Shown here one piece after another: positions 1-12,266 of a stretch of DNA of 64,000 nucleotides. The DNA lies in NCBI RefSeq assembly GCF_052324685.1, contig NW_027506873.1:878001-942000 (forward strand). Direction: 5' to 3'. The position numbers were made by a program, and so were the translations under genes. Positions within the stretch are counted from its first letter, which is position 1. The number at the start of each line of letters is the position of its first letter. This DNA comes from Brachyhypopomus gauderio. Taxonomy: Eukaryota; Chordata; Actinopteri; Gymnotiformes; Hypopomidae. The notes below the pieces were generated by a model that saw only the letters and a list, made by a program, of their open reading frames with translations, had not been told where the DNA came from and did not search any database.

Positions 1-2009
1 ACATGCCAACTTCACAGGACGATTATAAAAATATTCTACAGTAAAAACTCTTCTTCTTCTGGATTTATACAGTCACTTATATGGTCAATCAAACCTGCTC
101 GTCAGATTTCTGAGATGATGTAAGCATCAGGAGATACAGCCATAGAAACGTACAATACATTCTATCGCGGCGACATAATGAAACTACCGCTTTATTTTTT
201 TAAGTTGGAACGGAAAGTGCGAATAAGACACTAGCGAATAAGGAACCAACTTCAACCTCGTTTAAAGTTTGGACCCTGTTCTACGCATTATCTGTGAGGT
301 ATGGTGCCAGGGCATTTGTGTTTATTTTTATTTTTATTTTTTTTACATCCATTTTGTAGTTTTCACGATGTCAAATGTCGGCGGCGAAAAGGAGGAGAGA
401 ATAAAGATACACCAGTCGAAGCTCCGAGCATTGTTTGTGTGATTAATCCAAGTGGTCCGCTACATTGCTGACTCTCCCTTTTAATCAATCAATCAAAGTT
501 TATTTGTATAGCACTTTTAACAACTCAAGTTGTCGCAAAGCAGCTTTACAGGATTTTAATGATACCAATCTGTAGCAGTGCTGTATTTCTTTGAAACCAG
601 TTCGCTTGACTCATAACTAGCACTCGTCGTCATTATGGCTTTTTCCCCTCTGTACAACCGCCACTCCGTAACCAATCAGTGAGCTCCAACTGCTGACCCC
701 TCCCACAGATCTTTTTAAAGAATGTGCCAAATTTTCCAAAGTACAGATTTGGCACGTTGCGTCACGTCACATGGTTAATATACTGCCACAATTTTACAAT
801 ACTGTCATCATACTGCCCAATCCCAGTAGGTGCTATTATTCGCTTAGCTCAACAAGTTTTTAAAATAAATATATATTAAAACAAAAATTTACTCCTCTGT
901 TCCTTTCAGATGCTCCTTTGAAATATTTAAATCCTGTTTCTACACATCCTGGGACACCAGAAGACACATTCTCAACCTTATCACCTTCCAGTGAGGCAGC
1001 ATTACACCATCATATCCCTCCACCTCACTACACCAATATTTATTTATTATTAATATTTAAAAGTTGTTCTCTGCACTACTTTATCTAAAATTGTTTTAAA
1101 ATATTTTTTGAGCAATATATTTATTGATATACTGTAATATTTATAATTCATTTGGTTTTTATTTGTTTCTTTAATACAGATTTTACTGTTTTACTGTTGT
1201 TTTCGTTCTACAAAAAAAAAATATCAAAAACATAAAGCTTTGCAGTGTCTGTGTGAGTGTAAAAACCCGATGATTGATGATGCAGCGGGCGCCAACCAAA
1301 ATCTTGCCTAGGGCACCACATTGGTCAGGGCCGGCTCTGCACGCGGAGGCATAATCAGTGGAACGCGACACGCTGGACCAGCATCAGCAAAAAAATTTAC
1401 AATAAAAAATCTCAGACAGAGAACATGATCCTCCAATCAAAATCGCTCCTCCACGGTCTGCTCAGCGGAGGCGTTTATACTTGGCGATCGATCGCGATAT
1501 AATACTTCATTTGTGTCCATTTACACCCCCCCCCCCCCCACTCAGCAATTTGTGTGTGTGTTCCAACACAGACAAAAGACTTTTATTATGCTGAGTTCTG
1601 ATTGGTTGAGTCTATGTAAAAAAGTGATTTGACTGTCTTTGACACTCTGGCTTGTGAACCTTGCTCGAGACCTAGATGTGGGTCGTGTGATTGCTACTGT
1701 TAGCAATAAAGTTCCTTTTTGGTTTTTCTAAATCTGCCGTTGTGTTCTTTCGTGATCTGCTTAAACAGTTTCAAAAATAGTGTGTGCAAATACACAACAC
1801 CATGTCATGGTGGCCGACCCCTGATGTAGAGGTATCTTCAACTAAGGATTTTCATAGTCGAGTCTGATTTGTCAGATTTTCCCTTTAGTCGACTCAAGGA
1901 TTTTTTCCTAGAGCACCTTAAACGGGATCCCGTTCTCATTCAGGACTTTTTTTCCACTTCAAAGGAAAAACCTAAAACACTCAGATGGTAAGTTGGTTTT
2001 ATTTGTAAC
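1..2009. other. Intergenic region with repeat debris, no gene seen
   Basis: I see no conserved coding sequence here. At about 482-560 there is a short copy of the dispersed fish repeat that starts with a TCAA tandem and runs into TTTATTTGTATAGCAC; fuller copies lie at about 15,118 and 61,803. At about 1,486-1,530 there is a fragment around GATCGCGATATAATACTT that recurs at about 41,401 and 41,848. The short open frames are AT-rich and resemble nothing known to me. A C-homopolymer lies at about 1,527-1,541. Confidence 0.6.
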
Positions 2010-2397
2010 GTCAGGAAGAGACAGAGAGGGATCCTTATGCAAAAGCACAGTGCTCTTTATTTGGCAGAGAGATACAACCAGAGAATGCGAGATGTTAATG
2101 CATAAACGGAGTTGATCTAATGCCGTTTGTTGAGAGTGGTCTATCCGGTCCGGGGTCGTAACGGGAAGGCAGAGTCCGTACGGTACCTGAGGGCTAGGCA
2201 GAAGACAGGGTCGAGGGAACAGGCAGAGGTCGGTACACAGGAGAAACAGCAGGGTATGATAACGCTCGGTATGCAACATGGTTGGCAGTACTTCGCGACG
2301 AGGTGTTGTGATGACAGTGTATATGAATGCCTGGAATGTGGGCGTGGTGATGAGGAACAGCTGAGTCCTTAATGGCTATCAGGTGACATTCCTGACA
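2010..2397 (-). repeat. 3' LTR of the gypsy element
   Basis: Directly after the polypurine tract the minus strand starts with TGTCAGGAATGTC. It ends near a sequence related to the inverted terminus (TTCCTGACG, around 2,010), and an AATAAA-type signal lies just beyond. The far border is approximate because no target duplication can be checked with the 5' end missing. Confidence 0.65.
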
Positions 2398-5055
2398 TTA
2401 CCCCCCCTCAACGGAGCGTCTCCTGACGCTCCACGACGCAAAGGCGGACGGCCGCGGCCCCGGGGGGCAGGAAAATGTGGATGGGCAGCGTGGAAGTCGG
2501 CGATGAGCGAGGGACAGAGTACGTCCCGCGTGGCCACCCAGGTCCTCTCCTCAGGACCGAAGCCCTCCCAATCGACGAGGTATTGGAGACCACCACGCCA
2601 ACGTCGGGACTCCAGCAGCTCCCTGACAATATACGCCGGCCGACTGTCGATGTCCAGCGGCTCCGGGGGACGGGCAGGAACAGATGAGACAGACATGGGG
2701 CTGTAATGGACAGGCTTAAGGAGAGACACATGAAAGGTGGGATTAATGCGATAATGAGGGGGCAATTGAAGTTTGTAGGTTACGGCGTTAACCCTCTTCA
2801 GCACTTTAAACGGTCTGAAGTAACGTTGACTGAGTTTACGGCAGGGCTGACGCAGGTTGAGATTCTTAGTGGAGAGCCATACTCGCTGACCAGGGTGATA
2901 GATCAGGGCCGGGAGACGACGGCGATCAGCATTCATGCGGCGGGTATGGAGGGCACGTCTCAACTGAACGTGAGCTTGTTCCCAGGTCCGAGCACTGCGC
3001 GTCAGCCACTCGTCTAGTGTAGGGATATCAGAGGGCGTCTTATCCCATGGGAAAAACGGGGGTTGATAGCCGTAGACGATTTGGAAAGGAGTGAGTTTGG
3101 TTGAGGAGTGTATTATGGAGTTGCGTGCATACTCAGCCCAGGGGAGATATTTATGCCTGTCTCTCTGAGATGCGCAGTACTGGCGTAGAAACCGACCCAG
3201 TTCTTGGTTGTACCGCTCCACCTCACCATTGGACTGGGGATGATATCCTGACGTCAGGCTGGCTGTCACTTCGAGCAGTTTGCAGAACTGGGTCCAGACG
3301 CGCAAGGTGAACTGAACTCCTCGATCGGACAGGATGTCTTCTGGGAGCCCATAGATCCGGAAGACGTAGTGGAAGATGTCCGATGCTGTTTCCATGGCTG
3401 TAGGTAACTTGGGGTGAGGAATCAGACGACACATTTTCGAAAACCTGTCCACTACAACAAAGATTACGGTATTGCCTCCTGAGACAGGCAGATCGGTAAC
3501 AAAGTCGACCGCTATGTGTGACCATGGCCGATGTGGGATAGGTAACGGGAGGAGTTTACCAGTGGGTAAGGTGCGTGGAGTACGCGACTGAGCGCATATT
3601 TCGCAGGCGAGTGCGTAGTCGCAATTGTCGTCCTCCCACGATGGCCACCAAAACTTCCGAGCGATGAGGTGGCGAGTGCGAGTGATGCCCGGGTGTCCAG
3701 TCCCTGCCGTGTCATGGGCGAGCTGGAGGATTCGCCCTCGCAACGACACCGGGACATATTGCTTACCCTCGGGACAGTCTTCGGGACTGGGGTCAGTGAG
3801 TAAAGCCGCATCCAAGTCGTCTTGCACATCCCATCTTATGAGGTCGAGGAAGCAGGAGTCCTTGAGAATATGCACCGGCGCCTCATCGCTCGGTGATCTG
3901 TCGTGGATCAGAGACAGAGCATCCGCCTTGGTATTCTTGGAACCGGGCCTGTAACACACTGAGAATTTAAACCGGGAGAAAAACGGAGCCCACCTTGCCT
4001 GACGCGGATTCAATCGTCTGGCGGACTTCACATACTCTAGGTTCTTATGGTCAGTATATACTATAAACGGATGTTCGGAGCCCTCCAGCCAATGACGTCA
4101 CTGTTCTAGCGCTAGTTTCATAGCCAGGAGTTCTCTATCTCCCACGTCGTAGTTTACTTCGGCCGGTCTCAACTTCTTTGAGAAGTAAGTGCAGGGAAAC
4201 AGTTTAGGGGGGTCTCCTTGTCGTTGGGATAGAACAGCGCCCACACCCACCTCTGATGCGTCAACCTCGACGATAAACTGGAGTTTAGGATCCGGGAGGT
4301 GCAATATGGGTGCACTGGTGAACGCAGTTTTCAACGTGTTGAACGCTTGATGCTCTTTGGAGGACCACACGAAGCACGTCTTCTTCCCCCCTTTCAGGAG
4401 GTCGGTGAGAGGGGCCGCTATCGAACCGAAGCTCCTAATGAAACGACGGCAGAAGTTCGCGAATCCCAGGAACCGTTGCAGTTCTTTCGTCGAACGAGGT
4501 ACCGGCCAGTTAGTCACTGCATCCACCTTATCAGCATCCATGTGCATTTGGCCCGGCGAGAGGGTACATCCTAGGAACGAGACGGTAGAAACGTGGAACT
4601 CGCACTTCTCAGCTTTCACGTACAGTTTATTCTCCCGGAGACGTTGCAGGACAGCGGAGACGTGTTGGACGTGTTCGGTGATTGAGGGAGAATAAATCAG
4701 GATGTCGTCAATGTAAACGAAGATGAAACGATCTATCATCTCACAGAAGATATCGTCCATAAAGGCTTGGAATACTGACGGACTGTTTGACAGCCCATAG
4801 GACATCACCAGGTATTCATAGTGACCTCGAGCAGTAACGAATGCAGTTTTCCACTCATCCCCCTCCCGTATGCGTATCAGATTGTAAGCGCTCCTCAGGT
4901 CCAGTTTAGTGAATACAGTCACTCCCATCAATCGCTCTTGCGAAGCAGAGATAAAAGGAAGGGGGTAAGCGAACTTCGAGGTGACAGCATTAAGCGCACG
5001 ATAATCAATACAGGGACGTAGTCCACCCCCCTTCTTCTCCACGGGTTTTAAAAAG
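2379..5055 (-). pseudogene. gypsy pol relic: RT - RNase H - integrase - chromodomain
   Basis: Read on the minus strand from about 5,055, the frame first gives a reverse transcriptase core with the YIDD-box catalytic motif. A single in-frame TGA at 4,098-4,100 follows. The same frame then reopens into the end of RNase H, an HHCC zinc-binding domain, an integrase core with its three acidic positions in the usual spacing, and a chromodomain near the C-terminus, ending at 2,379. The two open stretches (4,098-5,042 and 2,379-4,031) are in the same frame, so apart from the 5' truncation one nonsense codon is the only visible break. The chromodomain class usually directs integration to particular chromatin (family knowledge). 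The copy looks young but incapable of autonomous movement, because gag and protease are missing. Confidence 0.9.
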
Positions 5056-5714
5056 CAAACAACAACAAAAAATGTTTATAGTTGCCTACTTGCCGAGAAG
5101 AGAAGACGTGATCGAAACGACAAATGGCTGAACTTTTTTTTTTTTGCGTGTTCAGCTCCGCTCATTTGGATTGTACAACTGCAGGGTGTGATTTATTAAT
5201 GTGTAGTAAGGAAGAAGCCTAATGCGCACAGTTTTTCTCAGTCAATTTGGTTCATTTCTCACATCATGGTTTACATTGGCATCACAACTAGTGCATTTCT
5301 CAAAACAGTTAGTGCAAACAGCAAAACTCAATAAAATACCTGCAAAAGCAGATACTTCACTCAAAATTCTTAGTTTTTGCCCCAAAATCAAATATTTAGG
5401 TCAATCAATTTGTCAGTGCCATCAGAGTATCTAGTCTGTGTGCCATTGCCTATGAACAAGGCAGTCAAAATACTTAGTCATGTTGTCAGTGCACCTATAA
5501 GTCACAGTCAGTGTACCAGAGGTCACTAACAGGCGGTCCGCAGTCTGGATCCGGACCCGAACACAGTCCTGTCCGGACCCAATCTCATTCCTCATTAACT
5601 CTGCAAATTTCTATTTCCGTGGTCCGCAACCAATGGACCTCTGTCCGGATACGGACCCAAATGCCATCCCATCTGGACCCAGAATAAATTGTTAAAAATA
5701 TTTTTTAATTTTGA
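5056..5714. other. Non-coding stretch between gypsy and L1
   Basis: No gene is seen. The stretch at about 5,535-5,690 is rich in CGGACCC/GGTCCG words in both orientations and looks like part of an old repeat that I cannot name. It is followed by AT-rich DNA up to the L1 target-site duplication at 5,715. Confidence 0.5.
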
Positions 5715-6489
5715 CGGGAGAATTAATTTTTTTTTGTCATTAAAATTTTATTTTAACATAGTAAACATGGTAAACAAAAAATAAACAAAAGCTCAAGCAG
5801 TACATCATGTAGAAAAAGACAAAAATCATAGGAAGGTAGACCCGACGGATTGAGTATGGCTTATGAGGTCCCCATCAGAAGTTTACAGCATAAATGTACA
5901 GATGTCAAACATTCAGTGACAATACAATGAGGTACCCAGACATCGCTACCTTCTGATCTCGATCCCACCATCAACTAGAAGTGAGGTATTCCATGAAGTA
6001 ATCCCAGATTCCCAGTTCTGCAGGTCCTATACTCCTTATCCTAGTTAACATGACCTCATATGAGGTGCTTTCACTCATTAGGGTTTTCCATTCTTGGAGT
6101 GTTGGACATGTGGGTGATTTCCAGTGTCTTAATAGGACTCTAGCAGCTGTGGTTATCCCCACCATCAGAACTGAAAATACCTTTTTTGTCAATGTTGGGG
6201 CTTCTGTCTTATCTCCCAGAAGACACAAACAGGGGGATATTGGTAGGGCTATTCCCACCCATGTCTCCAAAGATTTCAACACATTACTCCAAAATAGTTT
6301 GACCATGGGGCATTCCCACATGAGATGCAGAAAGGTTCCCATTTCTTTTTTACATTTCCAGCATGAGCTATTGTTTGTTAAGCCTATCTTGAAGAGCCTA
6401 CAAGGGGTCCAATAGTACCTATGTAAAATTTTGTATTGTATAAATTTTCCTCTAGCCTCTTTGACGTAATTACCATTTTCGGGAATACC

Positions 6490-8880
6490 GGAGATTTTAA
6501 TATACATGTATGTTGTCCCGATAAGCCACTGGTAAAGGACTTTTTAACCCTCCTTGATTCTTTTAACCTGGTACAGGCCGTATCGGACCCTACACATGAG
6601 CATGGACACACACTGGACTTGGTTATTTCCTATGGGTTGTTTGTAACCAATGTGGAAACACATGATCCTGTTTTCTCAGATCATCTGCCTGTTTTATTTA
6701 ATACTAGTCTGATGTGCACTACAAGTAAAACATGTGCCCCTGCACATCGTTGCAGAATTATCAACTCTTCTACTGCCACCCAGTTTTCCGCTGCCTTTCA
6801 CCAGCTCTGTGGCTCAGCGGACTCCCCCTCCACCAATACAGAGGAGCTCAACTCCTGGTTCAGCTCTTCCTGTCGAACCATTTTGGACTCAGTGGCCCCA
6901 ATAAAAACCAGGCAGCCAAAGTCTAAACCAGAACCCTGGTTTAATGACCGAACTCGCACTATCAGAAGGAAATGTCGCCAAGCTGAACGCAGGTGGAGAA
7001 AGGATAGACTGCAGGTGTCTCATCAAATCCTAAAAGACTGCTGGCGTCATTATCAGAATTCAGTAAAACAAGAAAAAATTGATTATTTTACAAATATTAT
7101 TTCCTCCAACAGCCAAAATCCACATGTGTTATTCAACACCATTGACGCTGTGCTAAATACACCACACAATACATGTCTGGAAGTGTCACTTGATATGTGT
7201 AATACATTTCTCCATTTGTTTATTGATAAGGTGGTTAGTACTAGGGCCCTTATATCAGCGCCGGATGGTGACCCCTCTGTTTCAGTTCCATGCTCTGCCG
7301 TCCTTAATCAGTTTGAGCTTGTAACTCCTGGACTGTTAGATACGGTGGTTGGCCATAGTAAACCGTCAGGGTCCCCTCATGACCCTATTCCCCCACGTTT
7401 CTTTAAAGAAATCTTCATCAGCATAAGAGAACCTGTGCTTGCCATTATAAACAGCAGTCTGTCCTCAGGGGTGGTCCCTGCGACTTTTAAACACGCAGTA
7501 GTGCAGCCTCTGCTTAAAAAACCTGGCCTCGACCCAACTGTACTAGCAAATTATCGGCCCATATCCAAGCTGCCCTTTCTTTCTAAGGTACTAGAGAAAA
7601 TTGTATATAGACAGTTGAAACAGTTTTTAGATGAAAATAGCACCATGGAGGTCTTTCAGTCAGGTTTTAAAACTTTTCATAGCACAGAGTCTGCCTTATT
7701 AAGAGTTTTTAATGACATCCTTCTGGCATGTGATTCTGGTAACCATGCTGTTTTGGTCCTACTTGATCTAACAGCAGCATTTGATACTGTCGACCATAAC
7801 ATTTTATTAGCCCGTCTGCATGATTGGGCAGGTATTAGGGGCACTGCCCTAGAGTGGTTCAGGTCTTATCTGGAGGAGAGAACTTTCTCGGTGAACATGC
7901 ATAACTATGAATCTGCTGTGGCCCCACTCTCATGTGGCGTCCCACAAGGCTCAATCCTGGGCCCACTGCTATTTTCTCTTTACCTACTGCCTCTGGGTTC
8001 CATCCTCAGAAAACATGGGATTGCTTTCCATCTCTATGCTGACGATTGCCAAATCTACCTGCCTCTAAATCCAAATAATGTCTGGCCCATAAAAAATCTT
8101 TTAGCATGTCTTGGTGATATTAGAACCTGGTTGGCTTTAAATTTCCTAAATTTTAACGAAAAGAAGACCGAACTATTGATGTTTGGTCCCAGCGGCCCCT
8201 GTGATCCCACCTTGGTTGACCTAGGATCCTTGGAGACCTATTTTAAACCAGTTATCACTGACCTCGGGTTTAAATTGGACAGTGATTTTAAATTGGACAG
8301 CCAAGTAAATGCTGTGGTTAAGTCCAGTTTTTACCATTTGAGGCGTCTGGCGCCAGTGAAAACATTTCTCCCAAGGCACCTGCTGGAAACAGTGATCCAC
8401 GCTTTTATCACATCCCGTCTGGACTATTGCAACTCGCTGTACTTGGGTGTCAACAAAGCACTTCTCTCGCATCTGCAATTAGTCCAAAATGCTGCTGCCT
8501 GCTTTTTGACAGGAACCAAAAAGCGAGAACACATCACACCGGTCCTGGCGTCACTCCACTGGCTTCCCGTTTATTTTAGAGTCCATTTTAAAATTCTCTT
8601 GTTTGTTTTTAAAACTCTACACAATCTTGCACCAACTTATATATCTGAGCTTCTCCATCCTTACACACCTCACCGGTCTCTCAGATCAGCGGACCAGCTG
8701 CTACTAAGAGTTCCGAGATCGAAAAGGAAGCTCAGAGGGGATAGGGCCTTTTCTGTAGCCGCACCCAGACTATGGAACGACTTGCCTTTACAGGTTAGAG
8801 AGGCCCCTTCTCTTTCAGTTTTTAAAGTCCGGCTTAAAACCCACCTGTTCTCCTTGGCCTTCAACCCTAGCGAGACTTAG
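6490..8880 (+). CDS. L2-type LINE ORF2 protein (partial endonuclease plus complete reverse transcriptase), uninterrupted frame
   Basis: About 796 codons are open from the GDFNIHV motif of the APE endonuclease to the stop at 8,878-8,880. In order there are: the end of the endonuclease (SDHLPV motif), a basic linker, reverse transcriptase with LDLTAAFDTVDH, a GVPQGSILGPLLF box and the catalytic YADD box (around 8,036), and a C-terminal region ending RLKTHLFSLAF, typical of the L2/CR1 group. The frame extends upstream to 6,436 only by chance, through antisense L1 sequence. The missing N-terminal endonuclease means the copy cannot mobilise itself. The lack of stops over 2.4 kb indicates a young insertion. 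Confidence 0.87.
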   Translation, partial: GDFNIHVCCPDKPLVKDFLTLLDSFNLVQAVSDPTHEHGHTLDLVISYGLFVTNVETHDPVFSDHLPVLFNTSLMCTTSKTCAPAHRCRIINSSTATQFSAAFHQLCGSADSPSTNTEELNSWFSSSCRTILDSVAPIKTRQPKSKPEPWFNDRTRTIRRKCRQAERRWRKDRLQVSHQILKDCWRHYQNSVKQEKIDYFTNIISSNSQNPHVLFNTIDAVLNTPHNTCLEVSLDMCNTFLHLFIDKVVSTRALISAPDGDPSVSVPCSAVLNQFELVTPGLLDTVVGHSKPSGSPHDPIPPRFFKEIFISIREPVLAIINSSLSSGVVPATFKHAVVQPLLKKPGLDPTVLANYRPISKLPFLSKVLEKIVYRQLKQFLDENSTMEVFQSGFKTFHSTESALLRVFNDILLACDSGNHAVLVLLDLTAAFDTVDHNILLARLHDWAGIRGTALEWFRSYLEERTFSVNMHNYESAVAPLSCGVPQGSILGPLLFSLYLLPLGSILRKHGIAFHLYADDCQIYLPLNPNNVWPIKNLLACLGDIRTWLALNFLNFNEKKTELLMFGPSGPCDPTLVDLGSLETYFKPVITDLGFKLDSDFKLDSQVNAVVKSSFYHLRRLAPVKTFLPRHLLETVIHAFITSRLDYCNSLYLGVNKALLSHLQLVQNAAACFLTGTKKREHITPVLASLHWLPVYFRVHFKILLFVFKTLHNLAPTYISELLHPYTPHRSLRSADQLLLRVPRSKRKLRGDRAFSVAAPRLWNDLPLQVREAPSLSVFKVRLKTHLFSLAFNPSET

Positions 8881-9044
8881 TGGTTAATTTGATAACGTTC
8901 GGTTTGTCAGTTGTATTATTAATTTATCAATTTGCTGGTTTAGCCTTTTAATTTTGTCAAAATTATTTCTTTTTAATGTATAGCACTTTGTGTCGACTGT
9001 TGTTGTTTGAAAGTGCTCTATAAATAAAGATGATGATGATGATG
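6493..9044 (+). mobile_element. L2-type LINE inserted into the L1, 5'-truncated
   Basis: A plus-strand LINE interrupts ORF2 of the antisense L1. L1 sequence reads continuously up to about 6,490 and resumes after 9,045. The hexamer GATTTT lies at both borders (6,493-6,498 and 9,045-9,050), consistent with a short target duplication or microhomology. The 3' end is a (GAT)n tail at about 9,029-9,047. The 5' end falls inside the endonuclease domain, as is usual for truncated LINE copies. Confidence 0.88.
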
Positions 9045-12000
9045 ATTTTGTGCTATGACTTGATTCCAGGTATCTTTACTAATTTCACACTTAAGGTCCC
9101 TTTGCCAGATTATTCTCAAGTTGTCCCATTCGCTACTAATTGAATAAATTGAGTTTTTATAAAATGTTGATGCCTTATAGTTAAGGGGGTTATCTAAGTA
9201 CTCCACAATTGGATTGGTTAGTCTTTCTGATTGAAACTTTTTATTTATACAATGTCTAATCTGTAAATATTTCCAGAAGTCGTCTTTTTCTTGTAATTTG
9301 TACTGTTGCACAAGTTCAGTAAATGATTTAAATGTACCTTCTTTATACAGATCCTTCACAGTGTGTATACCCCTGTCTAACCATCTTTTCCAAAACACTT
9401 TCTGCTTCCTGATCTTCACCTCAGGATTAAACCAAAGTGATGCATACAGTTGCTTGTAATGGGAGATTTTGTGCATCTTATGAACCTTGGCCCACACGTC
9501 TTGAGAGTGCCTAATGACTGGGTTTATGTCCGTCCCTTTACTTTTCAAGCACTGGGACAGCACACAAATCGGCTGGAATGGTGCTGCCAGGTTTTTCTCA
9601 ATAGTAGCCCACGCTAAGCCAGACACTGTTCTTCTCCAATGGATAATTATCTTAGCCATCTCAAACGCCAAACTATAAAGCCTAACATCTGGGAGACCAA
9701 GCCCACCCTTTTCCCTGGGTGCACACATCTTGCTCCATTTAAATCTGGGTTTCCTCCCTGCCCAAAGAAATTCTCTGATTACATTTTCGTATTGTTTAAA
9801 GATATGATCAGGCTTACTTATTGGCAACATCATAGATATATAGTTAAATTGTGGTGCAATTACCATTTTGATTACATTTATCTTTCCCCATAGACTCAGG
9901 TTTAACTTTCCCCATTTACCTAGATTTGTTTTTATTTTTTGAAGGAGAGGCTCAAAGTTTAGTGCTGCCATCTCACCTAGCTCCGGGGTTAGTTTAATGC
10001 CCAGATAAGTCATACCTTTAGGGATCCATCTAAAATTATATTGTTTTATTATTTGCGGGTAGCAGTGCCTAGATATAGGCATCGCCTCTGACTTGGTCCA
10101 GTTAATTTGATAGCCAGATATCTTAGAATATGTTTTAATGGTGTCCATCAGTACAGGTAAAGAATTTTCAGGGTCACTAGTCAAGAAGAGGATATCATCA
10201 GCATAAAGCATCAACTTATGGTCGCTACCCCCACCTTCCACTCCTTTAATAGCTGGGTTTGCTCTTATGGCCACTGCCAGGGGTTCCAATGCAATTGTAA
10301 ACAATAAGGGCGACAAAGGGCATCCCTGTCGCGTTCCCCTAGAAAGATCAAAGAGAGGTGAGATAATACCGTTTGTCAAAACTGATGCTTTCGGGTTGTT
10401 ATATAATATTTTAATCCATTTTACAAAGCCCGAACCAAAACCAAATCTCAACAGGGCCGAGTGTAAAAAACCCCACTCGACTCTATCGAATGCTTTCTCT
10501 GCGTCAAGTGAGACCGCCACCACTGGTGCCACATCAGAGGCGTTTTGCCATATTAAGTGCACAAGTCTTCTCAGACTATCAGTAGAAGACCTACCCTTTA
10601 CGAACCCCACTTGGTCTGTATGTATAATGTGTGGTAGGATTGCTTCCAGTCTTAGGGCCAGAACCTTAGCCAGTATCTTACTGTCTACGTTGATGAGGCT
10701 GATTGGCCTGAAGCTAGCCGGGTCTGTATGATCCCTTCCCTTCTTGGGTATCAGAGAAATGAGTGCCTCATTGAGGGATGGAGGGAGTGAGCCTCTCTGA
10801 AAGGCCTAGTGGAAGACGTGTGTCAATATTGGAGTAATTATATCAATATATTGTTTGTAGTACTCCACGCGAAACCCATCTGTTCCTGGTGATTTCCCTG
10901 TATTCATAGTCAAGATGGCTTTCTTAACCTCTTCTTGGGTTATTTGTGCATCAAGAAGGGTCGACTGATCAGGAGATATCTTTGGAAGAATTATGTTTGA
11001 TAGAAAATCTTGGACTGATGACTCATCCACATCACCAAAAGATCTATACAGGTTTTCATAGAATTCCCGAAAGATCTCGTTAATACCCTTAGGTGATGTT
11101 ATAAGTGAACCTCCTGCTCTTATTGCTGGAATTGTGTAGGTAGAGCTTTGCTCTTTTAACTGTCTTGCTAGTAGCCTACCAGTCTTTTCCCCTGACTCAT
11201 AAAATTGCGTTTTAAGTCTAAACATAGCATATTCTGCTTTTTTATTGAAAATGTCATGTATTCGGAATTTGCATTTACAGATTTTTTAAAAATAGATTTT
11301 CAGAGTACTGTCTAGCCAAATCTTTTTCCATAATATTTAATTCTGCTTCCAATTTTTTAATACTATCATTGTGTTCTTTTTTTCTGTGTGAGGTCTTTGC
11401 AATCATTTTCCCCCTGATGTACGCTTTAGATGCCTCCCAGACCATTGCAATACTTTCTGTGCTACCCAAGTTGATTTCAAAAAATGCGGACAGGTCCTCT
11501 GCGAGTTCCTTAGAGTATACCTCATCCTGAAGCAGAGATGTGTTCATTCTCCATCTACCTCTTCGAAGTCTGTCTGAATGTATCCTTACACAAATCTCAA
11601 CAGGTGCGTGATCTGATATGGAGATAGCATTGATGGTACCATCCACGATGGCATTGGTTAAACTCTGGGAGATCAAAATGTAGTCAATTCTTGAGTGGGA
11701 CTTGTGGCAGTGCGAGTAAAATGTGTATTTCCTGTTTGTAGGATTGACTAATCGCCAGACATCTATCAGGCCATTATCCTCCATCAGCAGTTGAATGGCA
11801 GCCCTATCCCTCGGCGTTGAGATGCCAGAGTATTTGCTTTTATCTAATATCCCATCTAAAACTTGGTTAAAGTCTCCTGCTAAAATAATTTGACCTTGGG
11901 CGTTACCCAATATACTATTGAGGCCATGGAAGAAAGATGGGTCCTCCTTGTTAGGAGCATATATATTACATAGTGTTATTCTCTCCCCATTTATAGTGGT

Positions 12001-12266
12001 TTCGAGACAGACAATTCTACCATTGTTATCATTATACTCCTTTAACATAGAAAAGTTCAATCTCTTATGGACCAAAATAAGAACTCCGTTACGCCTGCTG
12101 GAAAAAGAGCTATAGTAAACATGTCCCACCCAGTCTTTTAAATTTTTTAGCTTCATCATCCACTAAATGTGTTTCTTGAATAAATACTATATCTGCTCCT
12201 TTTTCCTTTTCACAGGGTTCCCACAACCATTGATATTCCAGGAAACTACCTTAACATATGCGTTAT

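Larger units (their letters stand above)
2010..5055 (-). mobile_element. Ty3/gypsy (chromovirus-type) LTR retrotransposon, 5'-truncated
   Basis: On the minus strand, reverse transcriptase, RNase H, integrase and a C-terminal chromodomain are followed by a polypurine tract (a G-run read on the minus strand at about 2,401-2,408) and then an LTR. This is the order of chromodomain gypsy elements. Homology stops abruptly near 5,055, just upstream of the reverse transcriptase domain, so gag, protease and the 5' LTR are missing. It is a retrotransposon relic; no envelope gene is seen. The part that remains is well preserved, broken only by one in-frame stop. Confidence 0.9.
5971..12259 (-). pseudogene. 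L1 ORF2 relic: endonuclease - reverse transcriptase - zinc knuckle
   Basis: The frame starts near 12,259 with a WNING-type endonuclease opening. The main endonuclease part is 11,275-12,159, with an AGDFN motif and an SDHAP motif near its end. The reverse transcriptase follows in another frame (10,806-11,225 and 9,018-10,610, mutually in frame), with NTGKSPGTDG, a CPLSPLLF-type motif and the catalytic YADD box. A TAG at 10,806-10,808 separates those two. The C-terminal part with the CX2C...HX4C zinc knuckle resumes at about 6,489-5,971, beyond the inserted L2. Breaks seen: frameshifts in the endonuclease and before the RT, one stop codon, and the L2 insertion, so this copy is dead. Confidence 0.9.

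Noticed and set aside
6436-6489. N-terminal 18 codons of the long L2 frame
   Set aside because: These codons are antisense L1 sequence upstream of the L2 insertion border, so they are not part of the L2 protein.
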